A DNA stretch of 36,917 nt, taken from NCBI GenBank assembly GCA_036495525.1, contig DASXMR010000036.1, positions 1 through 36,917 of the forward strand, read 5' to 3'. A program made the translations under genes and the position numbers. Shown piece after piece: positions 25,863 through 34,428 of the stretch; the first letter of the stretch is position 1, and each line of letters opens with the position of its first letter. The stretch is from DASXMR01 sp036495525. GTDB taxonomy: Bacteria > Actinomycetota > Actinomycetes > Streptosporangiales > Streptosporangiaceae. The notes beneath the pieces are model-generated. The model worked only from the letters and a program-made list of their open reading frames with translations. It was not told where the DNA came from and ran no database searches.

Positions 25863-26843
25863 TCAGTCAGCAAGCGTGCGGCCGGTCTTGGCCAGGAACA
25901 CGTCGTCCAGGCTCGGCTGGCGGTACTCGATGGCCCCCGGCACGATCCCTTTGCTGGTCAGTGCGCCCATGATCAGCGGGATGGCCGTGGCCGCGCTGTC
26001 CACATAGAGCCGCAGCGTGTGCTCGATCGCCTCGCACGAGTGCACGTAGGATTGCTCGGTCAGCAGCTTCGACGCTTCGAGCATGGTGGCGGGCTCCGGC
26101 GCGCCGGCGGTATCGGCAGCGGCCAGGTCGACCACCACAACGTCGCCGGAGATCTCGCGCCGCAGGTCCGCCGGGGTGCCCTCGGCGACGATCAGCCCGG
26201 CGTCGATGATCGAGATCCGGTCACAGAGCGTGTCGGCCTCGTCCAGGTAATGCGTGGTCAGGAAGATCGTCATGCCGTTGTCGCGGAGCCGGCGCACTTC
26301 CTGCCACATGCGAGCACGGCTCTGCGGGTCAAGTCCCGCGGTCGGCTCGTCCAGGAAGATGACCCGGGGCGAATGAATGACGCCGAGCGCCACGTCGAGG
26401 CGCCGTCGCTGCCCGCCTGAGTAGGTGTTGATATTGCGGTCGGCGAATCCGTCAAGCTGGAAAGCCACAATCGCCTCGGCAGCGAGGTCTCTGGCTTTGG
26501 ATTTGGCAGAGCCGTACATTCGCGCCTGCTGGATCAGGTCGCGCCGGGCGGTGGACAGGCCGTCCGTGCCGCTGCTCTGCGCCACGAAGCCAATGCGCTG
26601 ACGCACCCCGGCTGGCTCCCGCCGCAGGTCAATCCCGGCGATCGTGGCGTCGCCGCCGTCCGGGCGGATCAGCGTGGCCAGCATGCGCAGAGTGGTCGTC
26701 TTGCCGGCGCCGTTGGGGCCGAGGAAGCCGAAGATCTCGCCGCGCTGGACGGAGAAGTCCACGCCGCGCACGGCCTCGACGGTAGCCGCTTTCCTGCCGC
26801 GCCTCGGACTGAAGGACTTGCGCAGACCACTGGCCTCAATCAA
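25863..26843 (-). CDS. ABC exporter ATPase (DrrA-like)
   Basis: 326 residues. Walker A is GPNGAGKTTTL (about 41-51), the signature is YSGGQRRRLDVA (about 141), Walker B is VIFLDEPTAGLDPQ (about 161) and the H-loop is TTHYLDEAD. The C-terminal extension ending LDDVFLAKTGRTLAD is typical of DrrA-type antibiotic exporters. It pairs with the ABC-2 permease downstream. The start codon is a TTG at 26843 preceded by GGGAG at good spacing. This is the first gene of the ~20-kb minus-strand operon. Confidence 0.95.
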   Translation of the reverse strand: MIEASGLRKSFSPRRGRKAATVEAVRGVDFSVQRGEIFGFLGPNGAGKTTTLRMLATLIRPDGGDATIAGIDLRREPAGVRQRIGFVAQSSGTDGLSTARRDLIQQARMYGSAKSKARDLAAEAIVAFQLDGFADRNINTYSGGQRRRLDVALGVIHSPRVIFLDEPTAGLDPQSRARMWQEVRRLRDNGMTIFLTTHYLDEADTLCDRISIIDAGLIVAEGTPADLRREISGDVVVVDLAAADTAGAPEPATMLEASKLLTEQSYVHSCEAIEHTLRLYVDSAATAIPLIMGALTSKGIVPGAIEYRQPSLDDVFLAKTGRTLAD

Positions 26844-27125
26844 TCGAGTCTCCCTGGGCGCGAGCGAGCAAGCCGGATGCGAGCGACGACAGATACGGTT
26901 GCCAACCCAGGGCGCGCAGGTAAGTTCACACCGTCAGGCTAGAGGGGGGAGCTTGATTGCACAATGGCCGCTGTGCTGCCTTTGCGCGGTCCGTGTGGGA
27001 TTGCGATCTGTGACCGAGATGGTCCCTGCTGGTATGGCCGAGAGGGGTCCCCGACCGTATCATCTTCGCCAGGCCTGTCTCCTCGGTGACTTTGGCCATG
27101 CGGCATCGGCGGAGGGGGCGCGGAT
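26844..27125. promoter_or_regulatory. Divergent intergenic region before the NRPS operon
   Basis: This 282-bp gap lies between the first gene of the NRPS operon (minus) and the methyltransferase-like gene (plus). By layout it must hold the main operon promoter. A weak TATCAT at 27058-27063 could be a -10 element for the plus-strand gene, but no convincing -35 or operator palindrome was found on either strand. Confidence 0.4.
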
Positions 27126-27899
27126 ATGGCGGCGCAATCGTTTCCTGGCTGGGACTGGGAAGATCCCGAGGGCCTCTCGGCCACCCTGGATGCCTTTACC
27201 GCAGGACTAGCCAGCTGCAAGACGTTAGACCTGGTGGCCGGCCCGCTGCCGGTCACGAAAAAGGACTTCGCCGCGCTGGGCCTGACCGGGATCGAGTTCG
27301 CGGCGTTCACGACCAGGCACCCGTCAGGCCTGGCCACCGATCTGGTCAGCCTGCGGAGCGAGACCGCGGTGACCGAGCCGGGCCGGCTCTACCTGGCCGA
27401 CGGCGCGAGTTACTTCACCGAGCTGGACATAGCCAAGCCGCTGCCGTTCGAGGCTGGCTGCGTGGACTGGGTGTACGCCGAGCACCTGATCGAGCACGTC
27501 CCGCCGCTGGTCGCGATCGGCTGGCTCAGCGAGGTCCGGCGAGTACTCGCGGCCGGCGGCCTGCTCCGGCTGACCACGCCCGACCTGGCCAGGTACGCGG
27601 AGAGTTACGTCGGGGACGGCGCATTCCTTGCCAGGCACCGCAGCAGGCTGCGCAGCATGCGCGTCGGGCCGCCGATGCCGGAGCGCAGGGCCTTCATGTT
27701 CAACCAGATTTTCTATCTCTACGGCCATCGCTGGCTCTATGACGCCGATGAGCTTAGGTACGTGCTGTCCAGGGCCGGATTCGATCCCGCCGCCGTGCGC
27801 GTCTGCCCGTTCCGGTCGGGCGTCCGGCCGGATGTCGCGGCGCTCGACACCATCCTGCGCACCGACGAGACGATCTACATCGAGGTGAACGCGAGCTAG
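27126..27899 (+). CDS. Methyltransferase-like protein without clear SAM loop
   Basis: 257 residues. The middle resembles class I (type 11) methyltransferases: LPFEAGCVDWVYAEHLIEHV followed by WLSEVRRVLAAGGLLRLTTPD. The upstream region that should carry the glycine-rich SAM loop (LDLVAGPLPVTKKDFAALGL) has no GxGxG-like motif. It may therefore be a divergent methyltransferase or a binding-only relative. The ATG follows GGAGGGGGCG at good spacing. The gene diverges from the NRPS operon and converges on the ACP gene at 27912. A role in the pathway is inferred from position only. Confidence 0.7.
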   Translation: MAAQSFPGWDWEDPEGLSATLDAFTAGLASCKTLDLVAGPLPVTKKDFAALGLTGIEFAAFTTRHPSGLATDLVSLRSETAVTEPGRLYLADGASYFTELDIAKPLPFEAGCVDWVYAEHLIEHVPPLVAIGWLSEVRRVLAAGGLLRLTTPDLARYAESYVGDGAFLARHRSRLRSMRVGPPMPERRAFMFNQIFYLYGHRWLYDADELRYVLSRAGFDPAAVRVCPFRSGVRPDVAALDTILRTDETIYIEVNAS

Positions 27900-27911
27900 C
27901 GGCCTGCCAGC

Positions 27912-28190
27912 TCAGTCCGCTACCGCGTGCCCGGCGACGAAATCGGCGAGCGCGCCGAGGGAAGCCACGTCGCCGGGCTCTATCTCCTCGACGTCGATCT
28001 GGACCTCGAGGGACTCCTCCAGTTCCAGCATCAGCTCGAGCGTGGACACTGAGGTGAGCCCCAGGTCCTCCATCAGCCGAGTGCTGTCGGAGAACTCCAG
28101 GCCCGCGTCCTCGGTGTCACGAGCGAGCACCCTGGGCAAGACGAGGTGAATGTTTTCCATCACCCGTTGCCGGAATGCGCTGTCGCTCAT
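27912..28190 (-). CDS. Acyl carrier protein (ACP1)
   Basis: About 92 residues of the ACP fold. The phosphopantetheine site is LGLTSVSTLELMLELEE with the modified Ser at residue 47, followed by an acidic helix II and a short C-terminal helix. A GTG at 28199 is also open, but the ribosome site GAGAGGAA sits only one base before it and about 10 bases before the ATG at 28190, so the ATG is preferred. It follows the condensation-like gene by a short gap and is probably its partner, holding the acyl or aminoacyl group that protein transfers. It could also receive the product of the ligase at 23376-25037. Confidence 0.88.
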   Translation of the reverse strand: MSDSAFRQRVMENIHLVLPRVLARDTEDAGLEFSDSTRLMEDLGLTSVSTLELMLELEESLEVQIDVEEIEPGDVASLGALADFVAGHAVAD

Positions 28191-28218
28191 TTCCGCCACT
28201 TCCTCTCGCCGGTGCCGG

Positions 28219-29610
28219 TCAGTTCGCGCTGCCCACCGGGGCTGCCGCTGCAGGCCCCTCCTCGGCGCCGGCGCCGCCGCCGAGCGCCGCGTCGACGAGC
28301 ACGCGCTCGATGCGCTGCAGCAGCTTCGCCATATCCGCCGGGCTGACGAAGTGGCTGTCGGCCCATAGCTCGACGCAGAGCGCGTCCGGCGCGTCGCAGA
28401 TGTTCAGGAAGACCTTCTGCTGGGGCATGTCATTTCGCTCGCCCCAGGTCAGCGTTGTCTGGGTCAGGTCGACCTGGATTCTGGCCGGCTCGCAAGGCCG
28501 GTCGTTCTCGTCGCCGCAGTCAGGGCCGGCGATCTCCCGGCTGCGCACGCGGCGGTCGTTGAAGATCACGTCCCAGTCCAGCTCAGCCCCGCGCTCGGCC
28601 GCCAGCCGGTCGCACAGCTCGCGCTTGGCCGCCGGGTCGAAATAGGCGTGCTTGTACGCGCCGAGTGAGGACTGCCACGCTCGGCGGACCACTTCCCCGA
28701 ACGGGGCGTCCGCGACCTCGATCACGCACAGGCAGCTCTGCATCACCGGGCTGACCGAGCCGGCGAAACCGGGCCGGAACCGGTTGCTGACCACCAGGTG
28801 CAGCGCGACGCGCTCGGTCGAGTTCAGCCGGCCAAGCGCCACCGCGAACGCGGCCAGCAGCACCGGGGAAGTGCTGACGCCGAGCCGGGCGGCGAGCAGC
28901 TGGACGGCCTGCTGGCCGGCCGGCGAGGTGATGGTGACTTGCCAGAACCGGGGCTGCCGCGGGTCGGCTGACGGACTGAACTGGCGGTCAGGGACACTCG
29001 CGGCCAGCCGCTCGAAATAGCGCAGGGACCCTTCGCTGGCGCGCCGCGCGGCCGTGCCGCTCTGCCGTCGTGCCTGTTCCAGTGGCTGCATCGCGGTGAC
29101 CGGCCCGGACCGCTCCGCGCGGCGGTCGAAGTCGTCGCGCAGCGCGGCCTGGCCGAACGCGTCCAGGGCGATGTGACAGACCATGTCCGCGACATGTGTG
29201 GCGGTACCGCGGCTGGTGATCACGGCCATTCGCAGCGGCCATTCGCGCTCAAGGTCGAAAGCTAGTGCCCGGTATCTGGCGGCGGCCGCTTCCGCTACCT
29301 CGGCCGGGTCGCCGTCGCCCGCATCGACGATTTCGAGCGCGATCTCGCCAGCGGCGTGCACTACCTGCTCGACCGGCCCGCCGGCGGCTAACCTGAGCCG
29401 GGTGCGCAGCGCCTGGTGGCGGCTCATCAGGAAGCTCAGGCGCGCCGCGACGTCCGCCACGGTCTGGCCAGGCGGCAGGGGCCGGGCGCCGCCCATAGCC
29501 AGCGAACTGGCCTTCTCCTGAATGACAGACAAGATCTCCTGCTGGCCCCAGCTGAGACCCCCGACGCCCGAGCCATCACCCTGGAACTGAACAATGACCC
29601 TGTCTGTCAT
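28219..29610 (-). CDS. Stand-alone condensation-like acyltransferase
   Basis: 463 residues from the ATG at 29610. The N-terminus has the condensation-domain cores LSWGQQEILSVIQ and FLMSRHQALRTRL. The catalytic HHxxxDG is replaced by CHIALDA (145-151): the second His and the Asp remain, the first His is Cys and the Gly is Ala. A later VVSNRFRPGF segment matches the C-domain fold. It probably joins an acyl or amino group carried by an ACP to an acceptor, or is a non-catalytic recruiter. A 60-residue longer frame to 29790 would overlap the divergent ACP2 gene and looks like translated promoter DNA. It forms an operon with ACP1. Confidence 0.8.
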   Translation of the reverse strand: MTDRVIVQFQGDGSGVGGLSWGQQEILSVIQEKASSLAMGGARPLPPGQTVADVAARLSFLMSRHQALRTRLRLAAGGPVEQVVHAAGEIALEIVDAGDGDPAEVAEAAAARYRALAFDLEREWPLRMAVITSRGTATHVADMVCHIALDAFGQAALRDDFDRRAERSGPVTAMQPLEQARRQSGTAARRASEGSLRYFERLAASVPDRQFSPSADPRQPRFWQVTITSPAGQQAVQLLAARLGVSTSPVLLAAFAVALGRLNSTERVALHLVVSNRFRPGFAGSVSPVMQSCLCVIEVADAPFGEVVRRAWQSSLGAYKHAYFDPAAKRELCDRLAAERGAELDWDVIFNDRRVRSREIAGPDCGDENDRPCEPARIQVDLTQTTLTWGERNDMPQQKVFLNICDAPDALCVELWADSHFVSPADMAKLLQRIERVLVDAALGGGAGAEEGPAAAAPVGSAN

Positions 29611-29701
29611 ACCATTCCGCCCGCCTTCAGCCGTGCAGATAATACTCATACGACCACTATCTGGCGCCAGGGTGCCGTTGACCACGCTGCGAGGACGGGC
29701 G
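29611..29701. promoter_or_regulatory. Divergent promoter region with CTGGCGCCAG palindrome
   Basis: This 91-bp gap separates the condensation-like gene (minus) from ACP2 (plus). It is the most AT-rich stretch nearby (GATAATACTCATACG) and carries a perfect 10-bp palindrome CTGGCGCCAG at 29661-29670, a possible operator. A TATTAT on the minus strand could be a -10 element, but no good -35 matches it. Confidence 0.4.
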
Positions 29702-29992
29702 ATGACCGCGGAGCAGATGACTGCGGACGATTTCGCCGCGGCGCTCGCCGCGGCGACCGGCGACGAGTCGATGCTGACCGCGGGCATCACCGCCGCGACC
29801 TTGCTCGAAGGTGACCTGTGCCTCGACAGCCTGGACCTGGCAGCGCTCGGCGCGCTGCTGCGGGACAGGTACGGGGCGGCGGTGGACCTGCCAGGCTACG
29901 TCGCCGGCCTGGAGATCGACGGCATCATCGGGCTGACCGCGGGTGAAGTGACCGACTACGTGAACCGGTGCCAGGCCGGGCGGCCCCGGTGA
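29702..29992 (+). CDS. Acyl carrier protein (ACP2)
   Basis: 96 residues from the ATG at 29702, which has GCGAGGACGGGCG upstream. The carrier site LCLDSLDLAALGALL places the phosphopantetheine Ser at residue 43. The N-terminus is a short helix. A longer upstream frame to 29594 would translate the promoter region and is rejected. Its stop overlaps the GTG start of the glycosyltransferase (GTGA), and the E1 alpha/beta genes follow on the same strand. ACP2 is thus the likely acceptor for the acyl unit made by the E1 pair. Confidence 0.88.
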   Translation: MTAEQMTADDFAAALAAATGDESMLTAGITAATLLEGDLCLDSLDLAALGALLRDRYGAAVDLPGYVAGLEIDGIIGLTAGEVTDYVNRCQAGRPR

Positions 29993-31134
29993 GCCGGTAC
30001 CTGATCGTCACGCTGCCGCTGACCGGGCACGCGCACCGCGCGGTGGCCATCGCCGACGAGTTAACCGCGCGCGGTCACGAGGTGGCCTGGTGCGGCCCGG
30101 AGTCCTACTTCCGGCCGCTGCTCGGCCCGGACGCGACCGTGTTCCCGACCGGCACCCGGCTCTTCCGCGACCAGGCAAGGCACGGCATCGCGGCGCTGAA
30201 GTCGCTGTGGCAGCAGTACCTCATCCCGATGGGGCGCTTCATGCTGCCCGCCGCTGACCGGGCGGTGCTCGGGTACCGGCCCGACATCGTCGTGGTCGAT
30301 CAGCACGCGCTGGCCGGCGCGGTCACGGCGCACCGGCACGGGCTGCCCTGGGCCACGCTGGTCACCGGCGCGATGGAGTTGACGCGCCCGCTGATGGCGC
30401 TGCCCCTCGTCGACGCCTGGGTGCGTGCTCAGGTGGCCTCGTTCTGCCAGGCAGCCGGCGTCACGGACGCGGGCTTCGAGCCGTTGTTCTCGCCTTATCT
30501 GGTGGTCGCGTTCACGACCAGGGCACTCACCGGGGAGCAGCCGTTCCCTGGCCATTACGCGCTGGTCGGCGCTGCCCCGCTGGCCCGCCCCGGCGACTTC
30601 GCCTGGGACCTGCTCGACCCGGCGCGGCGCAAGGTGCTGATCACCGTCGGGACCATGGCCGACGGCCTGGCGGGGGACTTCTGCCAGCGGGCGGCGGCCG
30701 CCGTCGCCCCGCTGGCCGGCTCGGTGCAGGCGATCATCGTCGCACCTTCCGGTGTGCTGGCTGACCCGCCGGGCAACGTGCTCGCGGTGCCCTCGGTGCC
30801 GATGCTGGCGCTGCTGCCCTGGCTGGACGCGGTAATCAGCCACGGCGGCATGAACACCGTGTCCGAGGCGCTCGTGCACAGTTTGCCCCTCGTGCTGGCC
30901 CCGATCAGGCACGACCAGCCCGTCGTCGCCGCACAGGTGGTCCGGGCGGGGGCGGGAATCCGGGTGCCGTTCAGCCGGGTCAGCCCCGGCCAGCTGCGGG
31001 AGGCGCTGCTCAGGGCCCTCGACGATCCGCGTTACCGGCGCGCTGCCGAGCAGGCCGGCGGCTCGCTCGCCGCCGCCGGCGGAGCGCCGGCGGCGGCCGC
31101 CCGGCTGGAGAGCCTCGTTCCGGCGGCACGCTGA
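29989..31134 (+). CDS. GT1-family glycosyltransferase
   Basis: 381 residues from the GTG at 29989. The N-terminal Rossmann half has SRYLIVTLPLTGHAHRAVAI with the His expected in GT1 enzymes. The C-terminal nucleotide-sugar site is SHGGMNTVSEALVHSLPLVL (284-303) followed by PIRHDQPVVAAQVVRAGAG, typical of macrolide-type and UGT-like actinomycete glycosyltransferases. It should attach an NDP-activated sugar to the product. No sugar-biosynthesis genes are in the window, so a housekeeping NDP-sugar may be used. It is coupled to ACP2 by a 4-nt overlap. Confidence 0.93.
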   Translation: MSRYLIVTLPLTGHAHRAVAIADELTARGHEVAWCGPESYFRPLLGPDATVFPTGTRLFRDQARHGIAALKSLWQQYLIPMGRFMLPAADRAVLGYRPDIVVVDQHALAGAVTAHRHGLPWATLVTGAMELTRPLMALPLVDAWVRAQVASFCQAAGVTDAGFEPLFSPYLVVAFTTRALTGEQPFPGHYALVGAAPLARPGDFAWDLLDPARRKVLITVGTMADGLAGDFCQRAAAAVAPLAGSVQAIIVAPSGVLADPPGNVLAVPSVPMLALLPWLDAVISHGGMNTVSEALVHSLPLVLAPIRHDQPVVAAQVVRAGAGIRVPFSRVSPGQLREALLRALDDPRYRRAAEQAGGSLAAAGGAPAAAARLESLVPAAR

Positions 31135-31259
31135 CAGGCCCTATTCGGCGGCACCCTGGCGACGTAAGCTTGGCGCGCTGCGACCGTCACGGGTAGCACA
31201 GGCCGCGGTCGCGCTGGCTTGGTAGACGTGCTTGTCCGCATCGCATTGAGGTAGGCCGC

Positions 31260-32330
31260 ATGACGTTAACCGCCAGGCCGGATGTCACCGACGGGCCGGA
31301 CGGCACCCAAGGGCCAGCTACCGCGGTGCCAGCTATCACCGGCCCGCGGCCTGCGGACTTCTACCGGATCATGCGGCTGATCCGCCGGTTCGAAGAGCGC
31401 GCCATGGACCTGGTCAAGTCCGGCGAGATCGGCAGCGGTATCCACGCTTGCATCGGGCAGGAAGCGGTCGCCGCCGGGACCGGCGCGGCGCTTCGCCCCG
31501 ACGACATCCTGCTAGCCAACCATCGCGGGCACGGGCAGTTACTGGCAAAGGGCTGCGACCCTGGCCGGCTGCTGGCCGAGATGGCCGGCCGGACCTCGGG
31601 GGTCGCCCGCGGCCGGGGCGGCTCGTTTCATCCTTCTGACTTCAGCGCCGGCGTGCTGGCCTCGACCGGGTCGGTAGGGCACGGCGCACCGCTGGCCGCC
31701 GGGGCGGCGTGGGCGCTGGCCCGGCAGGGCAGCGACCGCATCGCGGTCAGCGTGTTCGGTGACGGTGCCATCAACCAGGGCGCGCTGCTTGAGTCGTTCA
31801 ACCTTGCCGCGCTGTGGCTGGTGCCCGTCATCTTCATCTGCGAGAACAACCTGTACGCGACCACGCTCCCGGTCGGGGCTAATGTGGCCGGCTCGGTCAC
31901 CGGCCGGGCCGAGGCGTTCGGGATCCCCGCCGAGTCGGTCGACGGGATGGATCCCGAGCCGGTGTACGCGGCGGTAGCCCGCGGCGTGGCCAGGGCGCGC
32001 GCCGGGCAGGGGCCCACGTTCCTGGAGTTCCGCACCTACCGGTTCGAGGGCCATCACACCTTCGAGCTGACGACCAGGCCGAGGTACCGCGATCCGGAGG
32101 AGGTCGACAGCTGGAAGGCGCGCGATCCGCTCGCGCTGCAGGCCGGGCGGGTCAGCCAGGATGAGCGCGCGCAGCTCGACGCCGAGGCCGAGGCCATCGT
32201 GGCAGCGGCCGTGCAGTTCGCCCTGGCGGGCCCCAAGCCGGACCCCGCCCATGCCAGCGACTACCTGTACGCGTCCGGCCTGCGGACCCGGCCGGGCACC
32301 GCGGCACGGGCGGCGGAAAGGGCGGTGTGA
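31260..32330 (+). CDS. 2-oxoacid dehydrogenase-type E1 alpha subunit
   Basis: 356 residues. The thiamine-diphosphate motif starts at GDGAINQG (167-174) and ends at ENNLYA (from 195). FYRIMRLIRRFEERAMDL and HRGHGQLLAKGCDP are typical of E1 alpha subunits of pyruvate, acetoin and branched-chain dehydrogenases. With the beta subunit it would decarboxylate a 2-oxoacid, or cleave a ketose, to a TPP-bound acyl unit. No lipoyl E2 or E3 is encoded nearby, while ACP2 is, so transfer to the ACP is inferred. The E1-like pairs of quinocarcin and naphthyridinomycin pathways, which load a two-carbon unit on an ACP, are a possible precedent. The ATG follows GAGGTAGGCCGC. Confidence 0.92.
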   Translation: MTLTARPDVTDGPDGTQGPATAVPAITGPRPADFYRIMRLIRRFEERAMDLVKSGEIGSGIHACIGQEAVAAGTGAALRPDDILLANHRGHGQLLAKGCDPGRLLAEMAGRTSGVARGRGGSFHPSDFSAGVLASTGSVGHGAPLAAGAAWALARQGSDRIAVSVFGDGAINQGALLESFNLAALWLVPVIFICENNLYATTLPVGANVAGSVTGRAEAFGIPAESVDGMDPEPVYAAVARGVARARAGQGPTFLEFRTYRFEGHHTFELTTRPRYRDPEEVDSWKARDPLALQAGRVSQDERAQLDAEAEAIVAAAVQFALAGPKPDPAHASDYLYASGLRTRPGTAARAAERAV

Positions 32331-32331
32331 C

Positions 32332-33303
32332 GTGGCAAAGCTGTCCTACACGCGGGCGCTGAACCAGGCCCTCGCCGCCGAGATGGAGCGTGACCCGGCG
32401 GTCTTCCTGCTCGGCGAGGACGTCAAGCACGCCCTCACCAACGTGACGGTGGGCTTGTTCAGCCGCTTCGGCCCGGAGCGGATCGTCGAGACCCCGCTGT
32501 CGGAGCAGGGTGTCACCAACTTCGCCACCGGCGCGGCGATGGCCGGGCTGCGGCCAGTGGTTGAGTACCAGATCCCGTTTCTGCTGCTGCTGGTCTTCGA
32601 GCAGATCGTCAATCAGGCGAACAAGTTCCCGATGATGAGCGGCGGGCAGGCCAAGGTGCCGGTCACCTACCTGCTGCCCGCGGCCGGCTGGCGATCCGGC
32701 TGGGGCGCGCAGCACTCGGACGAGCCGTACAGCCTGTTCGCCCACTACGCGGTCAAGACGGTGGTGCCGGCTACTCCCGCAGACGCGTTCGGGCTGTTCG
32801 TCTCCGCGATCCGGGACGACGACCCGGTGGTGGTGTTCGCCCCGATCGGCTCGCTGGCGATACGCCAGGACGTCGCGCCGGGCGAGCTCGTGCCGGTGCC
32901 GCTGGGCACCGCGCAGATACGACGGGACGGGCACGACGTGACCGTCGTCGCCATCGGGCACCTGGTGTACGACGCGCTGGCGGTAGCCGAGCAACTGGCG
33001 GACCAGGTGTCGATCGAGGTCTTCGATCCCCGGACGCTTTATCCCTTCGACTGGGACGCCCTGGCCGCGTCGCTGGCCAAGACGGGCCGGCTGGTCGTCG
33101 TCGACGACTCGAACCGCAGCTGCGGCATGGCCGCCGAGATCCTCGCCACCGCCACCGAGGAGATGCACCTCACCGCGCCGCCACGGCGGGTCACCCGGCC
33201 GGATGGTGCGATCCTCGGGTCGGCACCTGAGTACGACCTGGCGCTGCAGCCCAGCCGGGAGCAGCTCACCGACGCGGTGCTCGGGGTGGTCAAGAGCGGC
33301 TAG
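32332..33303 (+). CDS. 2-oxoacid dehydrogenase-type E1 beta subunit
   Basis: 323 residues from the GTG at 32332, one base after the E1 alpha stop. The N-terminus SYTRALNQALAAEMERDPAV and GEDV are standard for E1 beta. Glu58 in LSEQGVTNFATGAAM is the residue that contacts the thiamine pyrimidine. HSDEPYSLFAH and the C-terminal transketolase fold (EVFDPRTLYPFDWD) are also present. The length is normal for a stand-alone beta chain and no lipoyl domain is fused. A frame open back to 32161 overlaps E1 alpha and is not used. The 3' end overlaps the convergent thioesterase gene by 14 bp. Confidence 0.92.
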   Translation: MAKLSYTRALNQALAAEMERDPAVFLLGEDVKHALTNVTVGLFSRFGPERIVETPLSEQGVTNFATGAAMAGLRPVVEYQIPFLLLLVFEQIVNQANKFPMMSGGQAKVPVTYLLPAAGWRSGWGAQHSDEPYSLFAHYAVKTVVPATPADAFGLFVSAIRDDDPVVVFAPIGSLAIRQDVAPGELVPVPLGTAQIRRDGHDVTVVAIGHLVYDALAVAEQLADQVSIEVFDPRTLYPFDWDALAASLAKTGRLVVVDDSNRSCGMAAEILATATEEMHLTAPPRRVTRPDGAILGSAPEYDLALQPSREQLTDAVLGVVKSG

Positions 33304-34264
33304 CGGCGACGCGCGCCAGCTGGGCTGACAGCGCCGGCCCGATCCGGGCTACCGGCTCGGGCAGCAGCATGTGACGATGCTCGCAGTCGACTTCGACCGC
33401 CTCTACCGGGCCGTCGAGGAACGACCGCCAGGCGTCCAGCTTCTCGGCCAGGCTCGGCGGATTGCCAGTGGCGGAGACGAACAGCAGCGGGCAGCGCACG
33501 CGGCCGGGCCGATGGGTGTACGCCATCGCGATGTTGTTCCTGATCACCCGCTGCAGTGCGCGTATCCGCCATTCCGGCCATTCGTCCAGGCCCAGGCCCG
33601 GCCGGCGGCGCACCAGTTCAAGCATCCGCGCGTCGGGCTCCTGGTCATCGGCGGTCAGCACTGGCAGGTAGCCAAACTGCGCGAGCACGATGTTGTAGAA
33701 CTCCCACGGCTCGTTGCTGGCCGCGATCACGTCGATGGCGGACAGGTCGGTGTCCAGGATGACGAGCAGCCCGACTCGGGCACCGCGGCGCTCGAGTTCC
33801 TCGGCGACCGCGAAGGCGATATTCCCGCCCAGCGACCAGCCGAGCAGATGGTAGGGGCCGGCCGGCTGGGTCATCCGGATCTGGTCGGCGTAGTCCTGGG
33901 CCATCTCCGTCATGCTCGCGGGCAGCGGCTCGGGTCGCCGCAGCCCCCTGGCCTGCAGGCCGTAGAGCGGGAACCGGGCGTCGACGTGCGGCAGCAGGGC
34001 AAGGTAACACCAGCTCAGGCCGATCAGCGGATGCGCGAAGAAGAGCTGCGGGCCGCCGCCGCCGACCCGTATCGGCATGACCAGGTCGAGGACACCACCC
34101 GCCGCCCTGGTCGTCGCGCGGCCCAGCCGCAGCGACTGGAGGTCAGCCGCCGGGAGCATCGCCGCGGCAAGGCCAGCGGGGCCGGCTGACTGGCCCGTCG
34201 CGGCGGCCGGGCGCGGCGGAGGTGCCAGCTTGCCGTGCGGCTGGGGAGGCACATCATCCTGCAT
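33290..34264 (-). CDS. Thioesterase, alpha/beta hydrolase, releasing NRPS type
   Basis: 324 residues from the ATG at 34264, which has GGAGGG just upstream; a frame open to 34372 is rejected. After a Pro/Ala-rich N-terminal linker (about 65 residues), the TE domain starts at PIRVGGGGPQLFFAHPL. The triad is Ser144 in GWSLGG, Asp171 in LVILDTD and His298 in CEHRHML. The 27-residue Ser-to-Asp spacing fits type I TE domains such as that of surfactin synthetase. None of the four NRPS proteins carries a TE, so this free-standing protein is the best candidate for releasing the chain in trans; proof-reading is the alternative. It is divergent from the KAS III gene. Confidence 0.9.
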   Translation of the reverse strand: MQDDVPPQPHGKLAPPPRPAAATGQSAGPAGLAAAMLPAADLQSLRLGRATTRAAGGVLDLVMPIRVGGGGPQLFFAHPLIGLSWCYLALLPHVDARFPLYGLQARGLRRPEPLPASMTEMAQDYADQIRMTQPAGPYHLLGWSLGGNIAFAVAEELERRGARVGLLVILDTDLSAIDVIAASNEPWEFYNIVLAQFGYLPVLTADDQEPDARMLELVRRRPGLGLDEWPEWRIRALQRVIRNNIAMAYTHRPGRVRCPLLFVSATGNPPSLAEKLDAWRSFLDGPVEAVEVDCEHRHMLLPEPVARIGPALSAQLARVAASRS

Positions 34265-34308
34265 CCGGGCCCTCCGGCTTCGATCGCGGGTCAATCCGGG
34301 GTCCTGAC

Positions 34309-34339
34309 GTGGCTGGCCGGCCGCAGCCCGGCCGGCCAC
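34309..34339. other. 12-bp hairpin between divergent TE and KAS genes
   Basis: GTGGCTGGCCGG (34309-34320) and CCGGCCGGCCAC (34328-34339) form a stem with one G-T pair around a 7-nt loop. It lies 45 bp upstream of the thioesterase start, where a terminator would be unexpected because both genes point away. It may act in the 5' leader of the thioesterase mRNA or as a protein site. Confidence 0.4.
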
Positions 34340-34428
34340 GAGCCCGGCGCGGCCACGGTTAACTGCAACCACGCCATTTTATCGTGGCATACATTGACAT
34401 GAATGAGGCATCTTGATGCGGTGGCTGC

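Noticed and set aside
29611..29790. Longer start for the condensation-like protein
   Set aside because: It would overlap ACP2 and translate the AT-rich divergent promoter; the C-domain similarity begins just after the ATG at 29610.
31180..31212. GCGACCG/CGGTCGC inverted repeat between the glycosyltransferase and E1 alpha
   Set aside because: Only 7 bp with a 19-nt loop; too weak to call a terminator or operator in such GC-rich DNA.
34265..34372. Longer start for the thioesterase
   Set aside because: The ATG at 34264 has a good GGAGGG site; the extension is Arg-rich and includes the hairpin region.
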